Shown here one piece after another: positions 1 to 11,088 of a DNA stretch of 64,000 bases. The stretch comes from an uncultured Pelagibacteraceae bacterium (GTDB lineage Bacteria; Pseudomonadota; Alphaproteobacteria; Pelagibacterales; Pelagibacteraceae). The stretch is from assembly GCA_902629075.1 (NCBI GenBank), contig CACOPK010000003.1, forward strand, positions 18,160-82,159, given 5' to 3'. The translations under genes were made by a program, and so were the position numbers. The number at the start of each line of letters is the position of its first letter. Position 1 is the stretch's first letter. The notes beneath the pieces are model-generated. The model saw nothing but the letters and a program-made list of their open reading frames with translations, ran no database searches and was not told where the DNA came from.

Positions 1-1
1 A

Positions 2-145
2 ATTTTTAGAGAAAAAAATCAAGTAAAACAGGTAAATGCAGGATTAGAATGTGGAATATCATTGAAAGATTTTAATGATTTTCAAGTAAAAGATATTATA
101 GAAGCTTACAAATCTAAATCTGTAGAAAGACAAATATTATCATGA
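2..145 (+). CDS. infB: Translation initiation factor IF-2, C-terminal end (partial)
   Basis: The window opens inside this gene; only the last 47 codons are visible, in the frame starting at base 2, ending in TGA. The visible peptide contains [20 protein letters not shown], which matches the extreme C-terminus of bacterial IF-2 (domain IV, typically xxGxECGIxxxxFxDxxxGD). IF-2 brings initiator tRNA to the 30S subunit. The stop overlaps the start of rbfA by 4 bases (ATGA), and the infB-rbfA-rpsO-pnp order is a classic bacterial translation operon, which supports the call. Confidence 0.9.
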   Translation: MFREKNQVKQVNAGLECGISLKDFNDFQVKDIIEAYKSKSVERQILS

Positions 146-507
146 CCAAATTAGGTAAACCAGTATCACAAAGACAATTGAGAGTAGGAGAAATGATAAA
201 GCAAGCTTTAAGCATGATTTTTTTAAGAGAAGAGGCCAAAATTTCTGATTTAGATACTAAAACTATAACTGTTACAGAAGTTAGAATGAGCCCTGATTTG
301 AAAACTGCTAAAATATTTGTAATACCATTGGGAGGCAAGAATGCGGATAAAGTTATTGAAATACTTAAAGAATTTTCATTTGTAATCAGAAAGGTTTTAT
401 CTAAAAAAATTATGGTTAAATTTATGCCAAAATTATTTTTTGTAAACGATGATTCATTTGACTATGCCGAAAAAATAGAAAATTTAATTAGGCAAACACA
501 AAAATAA
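142..507 (+). CDS. rbfA: Ribosome-binding factor A
   Basis: The 121-residue product has the size and fold pattern of RbfA, a KH-like protein that binds the 30S subunit during 16S rRNA maturation. The N-terminus ([19 protein letters not shown]) and the central strand ([18 protein letters not shown]) are characteristic of the family. It overlaps the infB stop by 4 bases, implying translational coupling, and is followed 17 bases later by rpsO. Length is normal for the alphaproteobacterial family; nothing unusual is seen. Confidence 0.93.
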   Translation: MTKLGKPVSQRQLRVGEMIKQALSMIFLREEAKISDLDTKTITVTEVRMSPDLKTAKIFVIPLGGKNADKVIEILKEFSFVIRKVLSKKIMVKFMPKLFFVNDDSFDYAEKIENLIRQTQK

Positions 508-524
508 ATATAATGGAGAAAAAA

Positions 525-761
525 ATGAAAGATATAGCTAGACATGATAAGGATACCGGATCATCTGAGGTACAAATATCACAACTAACAGCTAAAATAG
601 AGAATTTATCTGAACATATTAAAAAGTTTAAAAAAGATAAACACTCTTCTGTTGGTCTAATTAAAGCAGTAAATAGAAGAAAGAAATTATTAGATTATTT
701 GAAAAAAAATAAAATGGATAAATATAAAGAAGTAATTTCAAAATTAAATTTAAGGAAGTAA
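525..761 (+). CDS. rpsO: 30S ribosomal protein S15
   Basis: The product carries the S15 core (DTGSSEVQISQLTAKIENL, then HSSVGLIKAVNRRKKLLDYL) that binds the central domain of 16S rRNA. An in-frame ATG four codons upstream (513) is possible, but GGAG at 514-517 lies seven bases before the ATG at 525 and is best read as the ribosome binding site, so 525 was chosen, giving 78 residues. That is about ten shorter at the N-terminus than the E. coli protein (89). It ends directly against the pnp start. Confidence 0.93.
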   Translation: MKDIARHDKDTGSSEVQISQLTAKIENLSEHIKKFKKDKHSSVGLIKAVNRRKKLLDYLKKNKMDKYKEVISKLNLRK

Positions 762-2834
762 ATGTTTAAAGTAGTAAAAAAAGAAATAGAAGTAGCAGGA
801 AAAAAAATAAGTTTAGAAACAGGAAAAGTAGCTAGACAGGCTGATGGTGCAATAATTGCGCAGTGTGGAGAAACAGTTGTATTGGCAACAGCTGTAGGAG
901 CAAAAAAAGTAAATCCAGATATTGATTATTTTCCTTTGTCAGTAAATTATCAAGAAAAATATTATGCAGCGGGAAAAATACCTGGAGGATATTTTAAAAG
1001 AGAGGCAAGACCAACTGAAAGCGAAACACTCATCTCAAGATTAATTGATAGACCTATCAGGCCTTTATTTCCAGATGAATTTAAAAATGAAGTACAAGTA
1101 CTCCCAACTGTAATCTCTTATGATAAAGAAAATGAAGCAGATATATTATCTATAATAGCTTCATCAGCAGCATTAGCAATCTCAGGAATGCCTTTTTTAG
1201 GGCCTGTTGGAGCCTCGAGAGTTGGTTTTATAGATGGGAAGTATGTTTTAAATCCATCTAAAGCAGAGCTTAAAAATTCAAAGTTAGATTTAGTAGTTGC
1301 TGGAACTAAAGACGCAGTTTTAATGGTAGAGTCAGAAGCAAATGGTTTAACTGAAGAAGAAATGTTAAATGCGGTGAAATTTGGTCACGAAGGATTCGTT
1401 CCTGTGATCAAAATGATAGAAGACTTAGCAAAAGAATCTAGAAAACCTGATTGGATTGTTGAGAAAAAAGATCTTTCTGAAGTAAAGAAAAAATTAGAAT
1501 CTGAGTTTACAGCAGAATTGAAAAAAGCTTTTTCGACAAGAGATAAACAAGAAAGATCAAATATGATCTCAGAAATAACTGATAAAGCTAAAAAACTTTA
1601 TGAGGAAAATGAAGAAATAACTGATTTAGATGTTAATTCAGAATTAAAAAATTTAGAAAAAGCAATTGTAAGAACCGATATTCTTAAAAACAAAAATCGT
1701 ATAGATGGAAGAGGACTTTCAGATGTTAGACCAATAATGTGTGAAGTTGGAATTTTGCCAAGAGTTCACGGCTCAGCGTTGTTTACAAGAGGAGAAACCC
1801 AAGCAATTGTAACAACTACTCTTGGAACTTCAGATGATGAACAAAAAATTGAAAGTTTAGATGGTTTGCAAAAAGAAAGATTTATGCTTCATTACAATTT
1901 TCCACCATTTTCAGTTGGTGAGACTGGAAGAATTGGAACTGGCAGAAGAGAAATTGGACATGGAAAACTTGCTTGGAGAGCAATAAATTCATCTTTGCCA
2001 CCAAAAGAAACTTTTCCTTATACATTTAGAATAGTTTCAGAAATTACAGAATCTAATGGTTCATCTTCAATGGCAACTGTTTGTGGTACTTCATTAGCAT
2101 TAATGGATGCGGGCGTACCAATTAAGGAACCAGTTGCAGGTATAGCGATGGGTTTGATTAAAGAAGGTGATGATTTCAGTGTTTTATCAGATATCCTTGG
2201 AGATGAAGATCATTTAGGCGATATGGACTTTAAAGTTGCTGGAACTAAAGATGGAATAACATCTCTTCAAATGGATATTAAAATAACAGGTATTACATTT
2301 GAAATTATGGAACAGGCATTAAATCAAGCTAAGGATGGAAGAATTCATATTTTAGGTGAAATGAACAAAGCTCTTGCTAAGTCAAGAGATGACGTTGGAA
2401 AGCATACTCCAAAAATGGAAAAAATATCAGTAGATAAAAAAGATATTGCAACTGTTATAGGAAAAGGAGGAGCAACAATAAGAGAAATTGTTGAACTTTC
2501 TGGAGCTAAGGTTGATATTAATGATGAAGGAGTAGTGACCGTTGCTGCACCCGATGAAGAAGCTAGAAATAAAGCAATGCAAATGATTAAAGATTTAACT
2601 GCAAAACCAGAAATGAACAAAATTTATAATGGAAAAGTAATGAAAATTATGGAGTTTGGAGCATTTGTAAATTTCCTAGGAAAGCAAGACGGGCTTGTTC
2701 ACATTTCTGAACTCGCAGATAAAAGAGTGGCCAAGGTAACAGATGTTGTTAAAGAAGGCGACGAGGTAAAAGTAAAAGTTATTGGGTTTGACAGAGGAAA
2801 AGTAAAATTATCTATTAAACAAGCAGCAATATAA
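762..2834 (+). CDS. pnp: Polyribonucleotide nucleotidyltransferase (PNPase)
   Basis: A 690-residue 3'-5' phosphorolytic exoribonuclease of RNA decay. Domains run in the usual order: first RNase PH-like domain (about 10-140), helical linker (about 240-310), second RNase PH-like domain with phosphate-site residues near [14 protein letters not shown] (about 440-455), KH domain with [12 protein letters not shown] (about 565-577), and S1 domain (about 620-688). The protein stops right after the S1 domain, with no tail that could tether a degradosome. The ATG follows the rpsO stop with no gap, so the two genes are probably translated together. A hairpin terminator follows the stop. Confidence 0.97.
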   Translation: MFKVVKKEIEVAGKKISLETGKVARQADGAIIAQCGETVVLATAVGAKKVNPDIDYFPLSVNYQEKYYAAGKIPGGYFKREARPTESETLISRLIDRPIRPLFPDEFKNEVQVLPTVISYDKENEADILSIIASSAALAISGMPFLGPVGASRVGFIDGKYVLNPSKAELKNSKLDLVVAGTKDAVLMVESEANGLTEEEMLNAVKFGHEGFVPVIKMIEDLAKESRKPDWIVEKKDLSEVKKKLESEFTAELKKAFSTRDKQERSNMISEITDKAKKLYEENEEITDLDVNSELKNLEKAIVRTDILKNKNRIDGRGLSDVRPIMCEVGILPRVHGSALFTRGETQAIVTTTLGTSDDEQKIESLDGLQKERFMLHYNFPPFSVGETGRIGTGRREIGHGKLAWRAINSSLPPKETFPYTFRIVSEITESNGSSSMATVCGTSLALMDAGVPIKEPVAGIAMGLIKEGDDFSVLSDILGDEDHLGDMDFKVAGTKDGITSLQMDIKITGITFEIMEQALNQAKDGRIHILGEMNKALAKSRDDVGKHTPKMEKISVDKKDIATVIGKGGATIREIVELSGAKVDINDEGVVTVAAPDEEARNKAMQMIKDLTAKPEMNKIYNGKVMKIMEFGAFVNFLGKQDGLVHISELADKRVAKVTDVVKEGDEVKVKVIGFDRGKVKLSIKQAAI

Positions 2835-2839
2835 TATTT

Positions 2840-2870
2840 AGGGGCACCTGGCAACAGAACGCCCCTTTTC
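2840..2870 (+). terminator. Hairpin terminator after pnp, copy 1 of a repeated hairpin
   Basis: GGGGC (2841-2845) pairs with GCCCC (2861-2865), closed by an A-T pair, with the 15-base loop ACCTGGCAACAGAAC and then TTTT. It sits six bases after the pnp stop, so it fits a Rho-independent terminator. The loop is almost the same as that of a second hairpin at 3444-3468, which is unusual for simple terminators. Confidence 0.7.
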
Positions 2871-2931
2871 AATGTAAGGATTAATAATCTAAAATTCTTG
2901 ATAATTATATTTAATTTTATTAGGATTAATC

Positions 2932-3297
2932 ATGAAAAAATTAATTTTAATATTATCAAGTATAATTTTAACTTCTTGTGCAACTATAGTAAATGATGCA
3001 AATGTTCCTGTATCATTGTCATTCTCTGATGGGAGTTCAGGTAATTGTCAACTTACAAATAAAAGAGTTTCTTTAAGTGTAAGTGTACCATCAACGACCA
3101 TGGTTAGAAGATCAGATGATGCTCTAAGATTTAATTGTACTACAGATACTGGAAAAAAAGGATTCGGAAGTATACCAAGTGAAATAGAGTCAGGTAAACT
3201 TGCAGGTAGTGTTGTATTTTTTGATTTGGGTATTACCGACTCAATCACTGATAAACACAGAACTTATCCTTCTAGTTTTGTAATACCGGTTAATTAA
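2932..3297 (+). CDS. Small secreted lipoprotein, unknown function
   Basis: The 121-residue product begins with a lysine pair, a hydrophobic stretch and a lipobox-like site ILTSC (Cys16), so it is predicted to be an acylated envelope lipoprotein. The mature part contains two more cysteines (in GNCQLT and FNCTTD) that could form a disulfide, and ends with a segment ITDSITDKHRTYPSSFVIPV that resembles the C-terminal part of small proteobacterial lipoproteins of unknown role. It stands alone between pnp and a tiny ORF. No enzyme motif is seen, and a specific function cannot be given. Confidence 0.7.
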   Translation: MKKLILILSSIILTSCATIVNDANVPVSLSFSDGSSGNCQLTNKRVSLSVSVPSTTMVRRSDDALRFNCTTDTGKKGFGSIPSEIESGKLAGSVVFFDLGITDSITDKHRTYPSSFVIPVN

Positions 3298-3366
3298 ATT
3301 AGATAATTAGTTATCTGGCATTCAAAGTTTAATTACTATATAAAGTGACTTGGGGAAGGAGTCTTT

Positions 3367-3423
3367 ATGAGCGGACTAGAAATTTTAGCTGTATTGGCAA
3401 TTGCATATTTCTTAATTAATTAA
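3367..3423 (+). CDS. Candidate 18-residue membrane peptide
   Basis: The reading frame encodes MSGLEILAVLAIAYFLIN and stops at TAA. The ATG is preceded by AAGGAG (3356-3361) with a five-base gap, one of the strongest Shine-Dalgarno matches in this window, where most genes lack one. The residues form a single hydrophobic helix-like segment long enough to enter a membrane. The frame ends about 20 bases before a hairpin with a following T-rich tract, so it would make a compact monocistronic unit. It is too short for homology; the call rests on ribosome binding site, composition and placement. Confidence 0.45.
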   Translation: MSGLEILAVLAIAYFLIN

Positions 3424-3443
3424 TCTAATTATTTAGGGGGTTT

Positions 3444-3476
3444 GGGGCACCAAGCAACAGAACGCCCCTACTTTTT
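3444..3476 (+). terminator. Hairpin terminator, copy 2 of a repeated hairpin
   Basis: GGGGC (3444-3448) pairs with GCCCC (3464-3468); the 15-base loop ACCAAGCAACAGAAC differs from copy 1 (2846-2860) at only two positions. A TACTTTTT tract follows. It lies just after the 18-codon ORF and its last bases overlap the stop codon of the 36-residue minus-strand ORF, so it could end transcripts from the left. Confidence 0.6.
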
Positions 3477-3578
3477 CCTTTTTTCTCTCTTTAATTTCCT
3501 TTTTTCCTTTAAAGAAAGTTTAGCTTTTTTCATTACACTAGAATCCTTAAAAGATTTACCACTATATCTTTTAGACAT
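3468..3578 (-). CDS. Candidate 36-residue very basic protein
   Basis: On the minus strand an ATG lies three bases after the fabI stop (TAA-ATA-ATG) and opens a 36-codon frame ending in TAG at 3468-3470. The product begins MSKRYSGKSFKDSSV and ends in a Lys/Arg-rich helix-like tail (KEKRKLKREKRKK); roughly half of the residues are Lys or Arg. No Shine-Dalgarno is seen, so it would depend on coupling to fabI. The composition suggests nucleic acid or ribosome binding, but that is inference. It could be a chance frame in A-rich DNA. Confidence 0.4.
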   Translation of the reverse strand: MSKRYSGKSFKDSSVMKKAKLSLKEKRKLKREKRKK

Positions 3579-3581
3579 TAT

Positions 3582-4370
3582 TTAAGTAATGTTTTTGGGA
3601 TCTGGCATTCCTACTTTATTATATCCAGCATCCACATAGTGAATTTCACCTGTAACACCACCTGCAAGATCACTTAATAAGTATAGAGCAGAATTTCCAA
3701 CATCATTTATATCTACGTTTCTTTTTAAGAAGGAATGATCTTCATTCCATTTATATAAGAATTTTGCATCTCCAATCGCCGATGCTGCTAATGTTTTAAT
3801 TGGTCCCGCACTTATTGCATTTACTCTAATTTCTTTTGCACCTAAATCTCTTGCAAGATATTTGACACTTGCTTCCAAGGCAGATTTACAAACTCCCATA
3901 ACATTATAGTTTGGTATAGCTTTTGTTGACTCATATGTTAGCGTAATCATGCTTCCATTAGGTTTCATTATTTTAGCTGCCTCTCTTGCAACCTCAGTAA
4001 ACGAAAAGCATGAAATTAGCATACTTCTTAAAAAGTTTTCTCTAGTTGTATTTAGATATTCACCTGAAAGTTCAGATTTATCGGAAAATGCAATTGCATG
4101 GACGACAAAGTCAATATTACCCCAACTTAATTTAATATCTTCAAATAATTTAATAACATCTTCTTTCTTTTCAACGTCGCAGCTGAATGTAGTTTTTGAA
4201 TTTAGTTTTTCCGCTAATGGAACAACTCTTTTTTTTAAAGCGTCTCCCAAATAAGTAAATGCAAGTTCGGCTCCTGCTTCTGAAAGTTTTTGAGAAATTC
4301 CCCAAGCAATAGATCTTTCATTTGCTACCCCCATGATTAGACCTTTTTTACCTTTCATCAAGCTCATCAT
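3582..4370 (-). CDS. fabI: Enoyl-ACP reductase (NADH)
   Basis: A 262-residue short-chain dehydrogenase that reduces trans-2-enoyl-ACP in the last step of each fatty acid elongation cycle. The nucleotide-binding start (GLIMGVANERSIAWGI) and the catalytic arrangement of FabI are present: Tyr146 in TYES, Tyr155 and Lys162 in YNVMGVCK (Tyr-x6-Lys). It directly follows fabB (no gap) in a fabA-fabB-fabI operon. The start could be the first or second Met; the first abuts the fabB stop. Confidence 0.96.
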   Translation of the reverse strand: MMSLMKGKKGLIMGVANERSIAWGISQKLSEAGAELAFTYLGDALKKRVVPLAEKLNSKTTFSCDVEKKEDVIKLFEDIKLSWGNIDFVVHAIAFSDKSELSGEYLNTTRENFLRSMLISCFSFTEVAREAAKIMKPNGSMITLTYESTKAIPNYNVMGVCKSALEASVKYLARDLGAKEIRVNAISAGPIKTLAASAIGDAKFLYKWNEDHSFLKRNVDINDVGNSALYLLSDLAGGVTGEIHYVDAGYNKVGMPDPKNIT

Positions 4371-5582
4371 TTATACCTTTTCAAAAATTAAAGTTGCGTT
4401 AGTACCACCAAAGCCAAAACTATTTGACATAACTGAATTTAGTTCAACATTTTTTTCTGTTTGTGTAACAATTGGGAATTTTTTTGCATCTTCATCCATA
4501 TCAATTATATTTGCTGATGCTGTAATGAAATTGTTTTTCATCATTATTAAACTATATATTGCTTCATGCACAGAGGCTGCTCCTAAAGGATGTCCAGATA
4601 AAGATTTTGTTGAACTAATTTTTGGAACTTCTGTTCCAAATGTTTCTCCAACAGCATTTAATTCTGTAATATCTCCAACTGGCGTTGAAGTTCCATGTGT
4701 ATTTAAGTAATCAATTTTATTTTTTGATGTTGCTAGCGCCATTTTCATACATCTGATCGCACCTTCGCCTGATGGAGCTACCATATCATAACCATCTGAA
4801 GTTGCTCCATAACCTGTTAATTCAGCATAAATTTTTGCTCCTCTAGCTTTAGCTCTTTCGTACTCTTCAAGTACTAATACACCAGCTCCACCAGCAATTA
4901 CAAATCCATCTCTTGTTTTGTCGTATGCTCTTGATGCTTTTTCTGGGTTATCATTATATTTTGACGATAAAGCAGTCATAGCATCAAACATCGCTGTCAT
5001 TGCCCAATGAATTTCTTCACTTCCGCCTGCAAAGACAATATCTTGTTTTCCCATCTGAATAAGTTCCATGGAATTTCCTATACAATGTCCACTAGTTGCA
5101 CATGCAGAACTCATTGTATAATTGGTCCCTTTAATTTTAAATGGAACAGCTAGTGTTGCAGATGCAGTACTAGCCATAGTTCTTGGGACGATAAAAGGAC
5201 CCATTAATTTTGGGGTTTTAGCTCTTGTTTTGTCAGCTGCTAAAATTACATTTTCAATTGAAGGACCTCCAGAGCCCATGATAATTCCAGTTTTAAAATT
5301 ACTTACATCTTTTTCATCTAATCCTGAGTCTTCAATTGCCTCTTTCATTGCAATATAATTATATGCAGATCCAGACCCCATAAATCTAATAGTTTTTCTA
5401 TCAATATGATCCTCAAGTTTTATATTTGGTTTGCCATGAATATGACTTTTTAAATTATGCTCTTTATATTCTTCAGCAAATGAAATTCCAGATTTTGAGT
5501 TAAATAATGATTGTTTAACTTCCTCTTGATTATTTCCTAGGCAAGAAACTATACCTAAACCTGTAATAACTACTCTTCTCAT
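4371..5582 (-). CDS. fabB: 3-oxoacyl-ACP synthase I
   Basis: A 403-residue thiolase-fold condensing enzyme. The active-site cysteine is Cys161 in [10 protein letters not shown], with the two catalytic histidines in [11 protein letters not shown] and SGHPLGAAS. Placement directly after fabA, with a one-base overlap, marks it as FabB rather than FabF: the FabA/FabB pair makes unsaturated fatty acids under anaerobic-type logic. The neighbours fabI and irr reproduce a gene order known from other alphaproteobacteria. Confidence 0.95.
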   Translation of the reverse strand: MRRVVITGLGIVSCLGNNQEEVKQSLFNSKSGISFAEEYKEHNLKSHIHGKPNIKLEDHIDRKTIRFMGSGSAYNYIAMKEAIEDSGLDEKDVSNFKTGIIMGSGGPSIENVILAADKTRAKTPKLMGPFIVPRTMASTASATLAVPFKIKGTNYTMSSACATSGHCIGNSMELIQMGKQDIVFAGGSEEIHWAMTAMFDAMTALSSKYNDNPEKASRAYDKTRDGFVIAGGAGVLVLEEYERAKARGAKIYAELTGYGATSDGYDMVAPSGEGAIRCMKMALATSKNKIDYLNTHGTSTPVGDITELNAVGETFGTEVPKISSTKSLSGHPLGAASVHEAIYSLIMMKNNFITASANIIDMDEDAKKFPIVTQTEKNVELNSVMSNSFGFGGTNATLIFEKV

Positions 5583-6082
5583 TATTTAAATAAACCTACT
5601 TTTAAATTTTCTGCAGAATAAATTTTTTTTCCATCAGCTGATAATATACCATTTGCTAGACCAACAGTAGTTTCTCCTTTTATAAGAATTCTTTTCATAT
5701 CAATTTCATACGTTGCCATTTTGACATTTTTAAGAACTTCACCAGTAAATTTTACAGCACTTACTCCTAGAGCTCTTCCTCTTCCAGGATTTCCAAGCCA
5801 ACCAAGGTAAAAACCAACTAACTGCCACATAGCATCTAAGCCCAAGCATCCTGGCATGACTGGATCCTCTTTAAAATGACAATTAAAAAACCATAAATCA
5901 TTTTTAATATCTAACTCAGCTTTAATTAATCCTTTTTTATAAGAACCTGTATTTTCACTAATTTCTATAATTCTGTCAAACATGAGCATTGGAGGGAGGG
6001 GTAATTTTGCATTACCAGGTCCAAATAAACCGCCTTGTCCGCAGTTAATTAGGTCATCGTAACTGTAGGAGTTTTTTTTCAT
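5582..6082 (-). CDS. fabA: 3-hydroxydecanoyl-ACP dehydratase/isomerase
   Basis: A 166-residue hotdog-fold enzyme that dehydrates 3-hydroxyacyl-ACP and isomerises the C10 intermediate to the cis-3 form, the branch point to unsaturated fatty acids. The catalytic pair is visible as His69 ([12 protein letters not shown]) and Asp83 (GLDAMWQL). It is first in the fabA-fabB-fabI operon and diverges from irr; a putative Irr-box lies between the two starts, so it may share that control. No Shine-Dalgarno is seen upstream. Confidence 0.96.
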   Translation of the reverse strand: MKKNSYSYDDLINCGQGGLFGPGNAKLPLPPMLMFDRIIEISENTGSYKKGLIKAELDIKNDLWFFNCHFKEDPVMPGCLGLDAMWQLVGFYLGWLGNPGRGRALGVSAVKFTGEVLKNVKMATYEIDMKRILIKGETTVGLANGILSADGKKIYSAENLKVGLFK

Positions 6083-6103
6083 ATAAAAGTCTAACCTTAA
6101 TAC

Positions 6104-6132
6104 TTGATTTCAGATAAATATAATATTACTAT
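6104..6132 (+). promoter_or_regulatory. Candidate sigma-70 promoter for irr
   Basis: TTGATT (6104-6109) and TACTAT (6127-6132) are separated by 17 bases. The start point would fall within the palindrome at 6134-6152, leaving a leader of only about 15 bases before the irr ATG. The spacing is right but the boxes are imperfect. Confidence 0.4.
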
Positions 6133-6133
6133 A

Positions 6134-6152
6134 GTTTAGAACTATTATAAAG
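6134..6152. promoter_or_regulatory. Putative Irr-binding ICE box between fabA and irr
   Basis: The site GTTTAGAACTATTATAAAG is an imperfect palindrome. It matches, in reverse complement, the site before katG (GTTTAGAATGATTATAAAC) at 16 of 19 positions. The form agrees with the iron control element (TTTAGAA-type half sites) bound by Irr proteins of alphaproteobacteria. It ends one base before the irr ATG and covers the predicted start point, a repressing position. Confidence 0.5.
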
Positions 6153-6153
6153 T

Positions 6154-8855
<2,702 letters not shown>

Positions 8856-8867
8856 ACAAGGAAACTT

Positions 8868-9461
8868 ATGGCGGAAATGAGTTTTGAAGATTTTTATAAA
8901 GTACCAGATTTAAAATTTGATATTTCAAGACTAAGAAAAGATTTAGACTTAGTTCTAGAGAGAAAAAAATTTAAATCTCCTGGTGTAACTCACTTTGGAG
9001 CTATTTCACTTAATAGAGTTCCGAATGATGTAAAATCAACTGAGGGAAATAATGTGCGTGGTAAATATTGGACTATAGCTGATGAAACAGGAAAAGAAGT
9101 TTCTAGAGATATAGATATAGATGAGTCAAAATATACTGAACTTGTACCAGAATTTGAGGATACCTATTTTAAAGAGGTATATAATGCTTTAAAAAGTAGA
9201 TTTAAGCTTGGTAGAGTAAGATTATTGTTAAAAGAACCAAGATCAACATTAAGTTGGCATAAAGATCCAGAGCCTAGATTACACATTCCAATTGTTACAA
9301 ATAAAGGTTGCATGATGGTTATAGAAAATGTCGCTAAACACATGCCTGCCGACGGTACAGCAACTATAACCAATAATAAAAAATTCCATAATTTTTTTAA
9401 TGGTGGTGAGCAAGCAAGAATACATCTCGTAGCATGCGTGTTAGAGGATCCTTTTAATTAA
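8868..9461 (+). CDS. Putative Fe(II)/2-oxoglutarate oxygenase, aspartyl hydroxylase-like
   Basis: A 197-residue protein with the iron-binding pattern of the aspartyl/asparaginyl beta-hydroxylase group: His131 and Asp133 in SWHKDPEPRLHIPIVTN, and a distal His174 followed ten residues later by Arg184 (HNFFNGGEQAR), which would hold 2-oxoglutarate. Substrate is unknown. It follows katG by 12 bases and has an AAGGAAA-type site, so it is probably in the same transcript. An iron enzyme beside a peroxidase under Irr control would fit iron-linked regulation; that is inference. Confidence 0.7.
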   Translation: MAEMSFEDFYKVPDLKFDISRLRKDLDLVLERKKFKSPGVTHFGAISLNRVPNDVKSTEGNNVRGKYWTIADETGKEVSRDIDIDESKYTELVPEFEDTYFKEVYNALKSRFKLGRVRLLLKEPRSTLSWHKDPEPRLHIPIVTNKGCMMVIENVAKHMPADGTATITNNKKFHNFFNGGEQARIHLVACVLEDPFN

Positions 9462-9464
9462 AAA

Positions 9465-9920
9465 TTAATTTGGGAGTTCGCCCCAAAAATTTTCGAAAAA
9501 AATCCAACCAGAAAAACTTTCATCGATTATTTTACACCAATTATTTTTGCATTTTTTTAGTAAAATAAGTTTGCCCTTTTCAGCTATAGCGAGAGGTTCT
9601 GAAAATTTAGTAGGTTTAGAGAAAATAAATTGATTTTCAGTTATGATTACAGATGAGGATTTTCTTAATTGAGATGTATGTATCCAGCCACTATTATGTT
9701 TATGATCAATTATTCTTCTAAAATTTTCTTTTTTATCTATTACTTTTATTGGTAAATTCTTTTTCATGTATATATATTTAATTGGATATTCAAAACTTGG
9801 TCCAAATCTAACATTGACCTTATTGTTTTTTAGCATCACAAAATCATCTGCAAACGAAATTTGAACTTGAAAAATAAATAGATAGCTAATTATAAAAGTA
9901 ATTAGAGTCCGCATATACAT
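9465..9920 (-). CDS. Secreted SH3-domain protein
   Basis: A 151-residue protein with an N-terminal signal peptide (hydrophobic segment about 5-22, cleavage near SFA-DD) and a bacterial SH3-like domain (KVNVRFGPSFEYPIKYI, then GWIHTSQL), with a second weaker repeat ending in SGWIFFENFWG. Such proteins act in the periplasm, often with cell wall enzymes, but no enzyme domain is attached here. The start overlaps the preceding MoeB-like gene by 19 bases; a Met two codons later is equally possible. Confidence 0.75.
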   Translation of the reverse strand: MYMRTLITFIISYLFIFQVQISFADDFVMLKNNKVNVRFGPSFEYPIKYIYMKKNLPIKVIDKKENFRRIIDHKHNSGWIHTSQLRKSSSVIITENQFIFSKPTKFSEPLAIAEKGKLILLKKCKNNWCKIIDESFSGWIFFENFWGELPN

Positions 9921-10654
9921 TTTTTTACTTTATTGAATTTAACTATGCGAACTTTTAAACTTAATGTATTTAGAATTAATATCGAATTATTTAAAAAATT
10001 TTTAGATCCTATAATTGTTTTTAAAATTTCATTGGCCTGTAATGATCCAACAACACAGGCTGTTGTTCCCAGAATTCCTTCTTCATCACAATTTAAAATT
10101 TCATCAGAGGGTTTTTCTTGATAAAAACATTTTAAACATGCATTCTTATTATTTTTAAAATCGAAAACAAATATATGGCCATCAAATTTACTAATTGCTC
10201 CAACAATTAATTTTTTTTTAAACTTAATGGATTTTTCATTTAATAGAAATTTTGTATTAAAATTATCGGAAGCGTCCACAATGATATCATATTTTGATAT
10301 TAAATTATTTATATTATTTTTATCAATTTTTTTTTTGAAGGTATTAACCTTAACTAAAGGATTTATTTGATTTAACTTTTTTTTTAATACTTCTACTTTG
10401 TATTTATTTATATCTAGAGTATTGAAGAGTGTCTGTCTGTTTAAATTTGAAAGTGAAATTTTATCATAATCAATTATACCAATTTCACCAACGCCTGCTC
10501 TGCACAATAAATCAGCTATCGGGCAGCCAAGTCCTCCCGCGCCAACGATAAAAACCTTAGAAGAACTAATCTTTTTTTGACCAGAAACACCAATATTTTT
10601 CAGAATTATTTGTTTCGAATATCTATCAAGATAATTTTTATCTAATTGACTCAT
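9902..10654 (-). CDS. MoeB/ThiF-family adenylyltransferase
   Basis: A 250-residue E1-like enzyme that adenylates the C-terminus of a ubiquitin-like sulfur carrier (MoaD or ThiS). The N-terminal RYSKQIIL and the ATP-binding VGAGGLGCPIADLLCRAG (about 37-54) are typical. Zinc ligands are a CLKC pair and a C-terminal CIC pair (Cys246, Cys248), which is CxC rather than the CxxC common in MoeB. Which carrier it serves is not decided by context: it lies between dut and the SH3 protein. Confidence 0.85.
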   Translation of the reverse strand: MSQLDKNYLDRYSKQIILKNIGVSGQKKISSSKVFIVGAGGLGCPIADLLCRAGVGEIGIIDYDKISLSNLNRQTLFNTLDINKYKVEVLKKKLNQINPLVKVNTFKKKIDKNNINNLISKYDIIVDASDNFNTKFLLNEKSIKFKKKLIVGAISKFDGHIFVFDFKNNKNACLKCFYQEKPSDEILNCDEEGILGTTACVVGSLQANEILKTIIGSKNFLNNSILILNTLSLKVRIVKFNKVKKCICGL

Positions 10655-11088
10655 TTTCCAGTAGATCCAAAACCACCTTTTCCTCTTATTGTTGTAGGTA
10701 GGTTTTTTACTTCCTCGAAAGTAGCTTTGATTATGGGGACTAGCACTATTTGAGCAATTCTATCTTCGTTGTTTACTATAAACTCTTTATCACCATGATT
10801 ATATAGAATAACTTTTAATTCACCACGGTAATCACTATCAATTGTACCGGGCGTATTTAAAACAGAAATATTATTTTTGGCTGCTAATCCAGATCGTGGT
10901 CTGATTTGTATTTCTGTGTTACTAGGAATTGCAATAGATAGTCCCGTTGGTATTAGTTCAGACTTTTTTGGCATTATTGAAATAGGTTTATCAATAAATG
11001 CCATAAGATCCATTCCTGAAGAACCATTGGTTTTGTATTTTGGTAGTTTAACTTTAGAATTGAGTTTTTTTATAAGGACTTTAACCAT
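10651..11088 (-). CDS. dut: dUTP diphosphatase
   Basis: A 145-residue trimeric-type dUTPase that hydrolyses dUTP to dUMP, keeping uracil out of DNA and supplying dTMP synthesis. All five family motifs are present in order: GSSGMDL, RPRSGLAAK, GTIDSDYRGEL, RIAQIVLVPI and the C-terminal GKGGFGSTGK. It overlaps coaBC by 8 bases, as in other alphaproteobacteria where dut follows coaBC. Confidence 0.96.
   Translation of the reverse strand: MVKVLIKKLNSKVKLPKYKTNGSSGMDLMAFIDKPISIMPKKSELIPTGLSIAIPSNTEIQIRPRSGLAAKNNISVLNTPGTIDSDYRGELKVILYNHGDKEFIVNNEDRIAQIVLVPIIKATFEEVKNLPTTIRGKGGFGSTGK

Noticed and set aside
2345..2620. Minus-strand frame inside pnp
   Set aside because: Shadow of a strongly conserved gene; no ribosome site or recognisable protein pattern.
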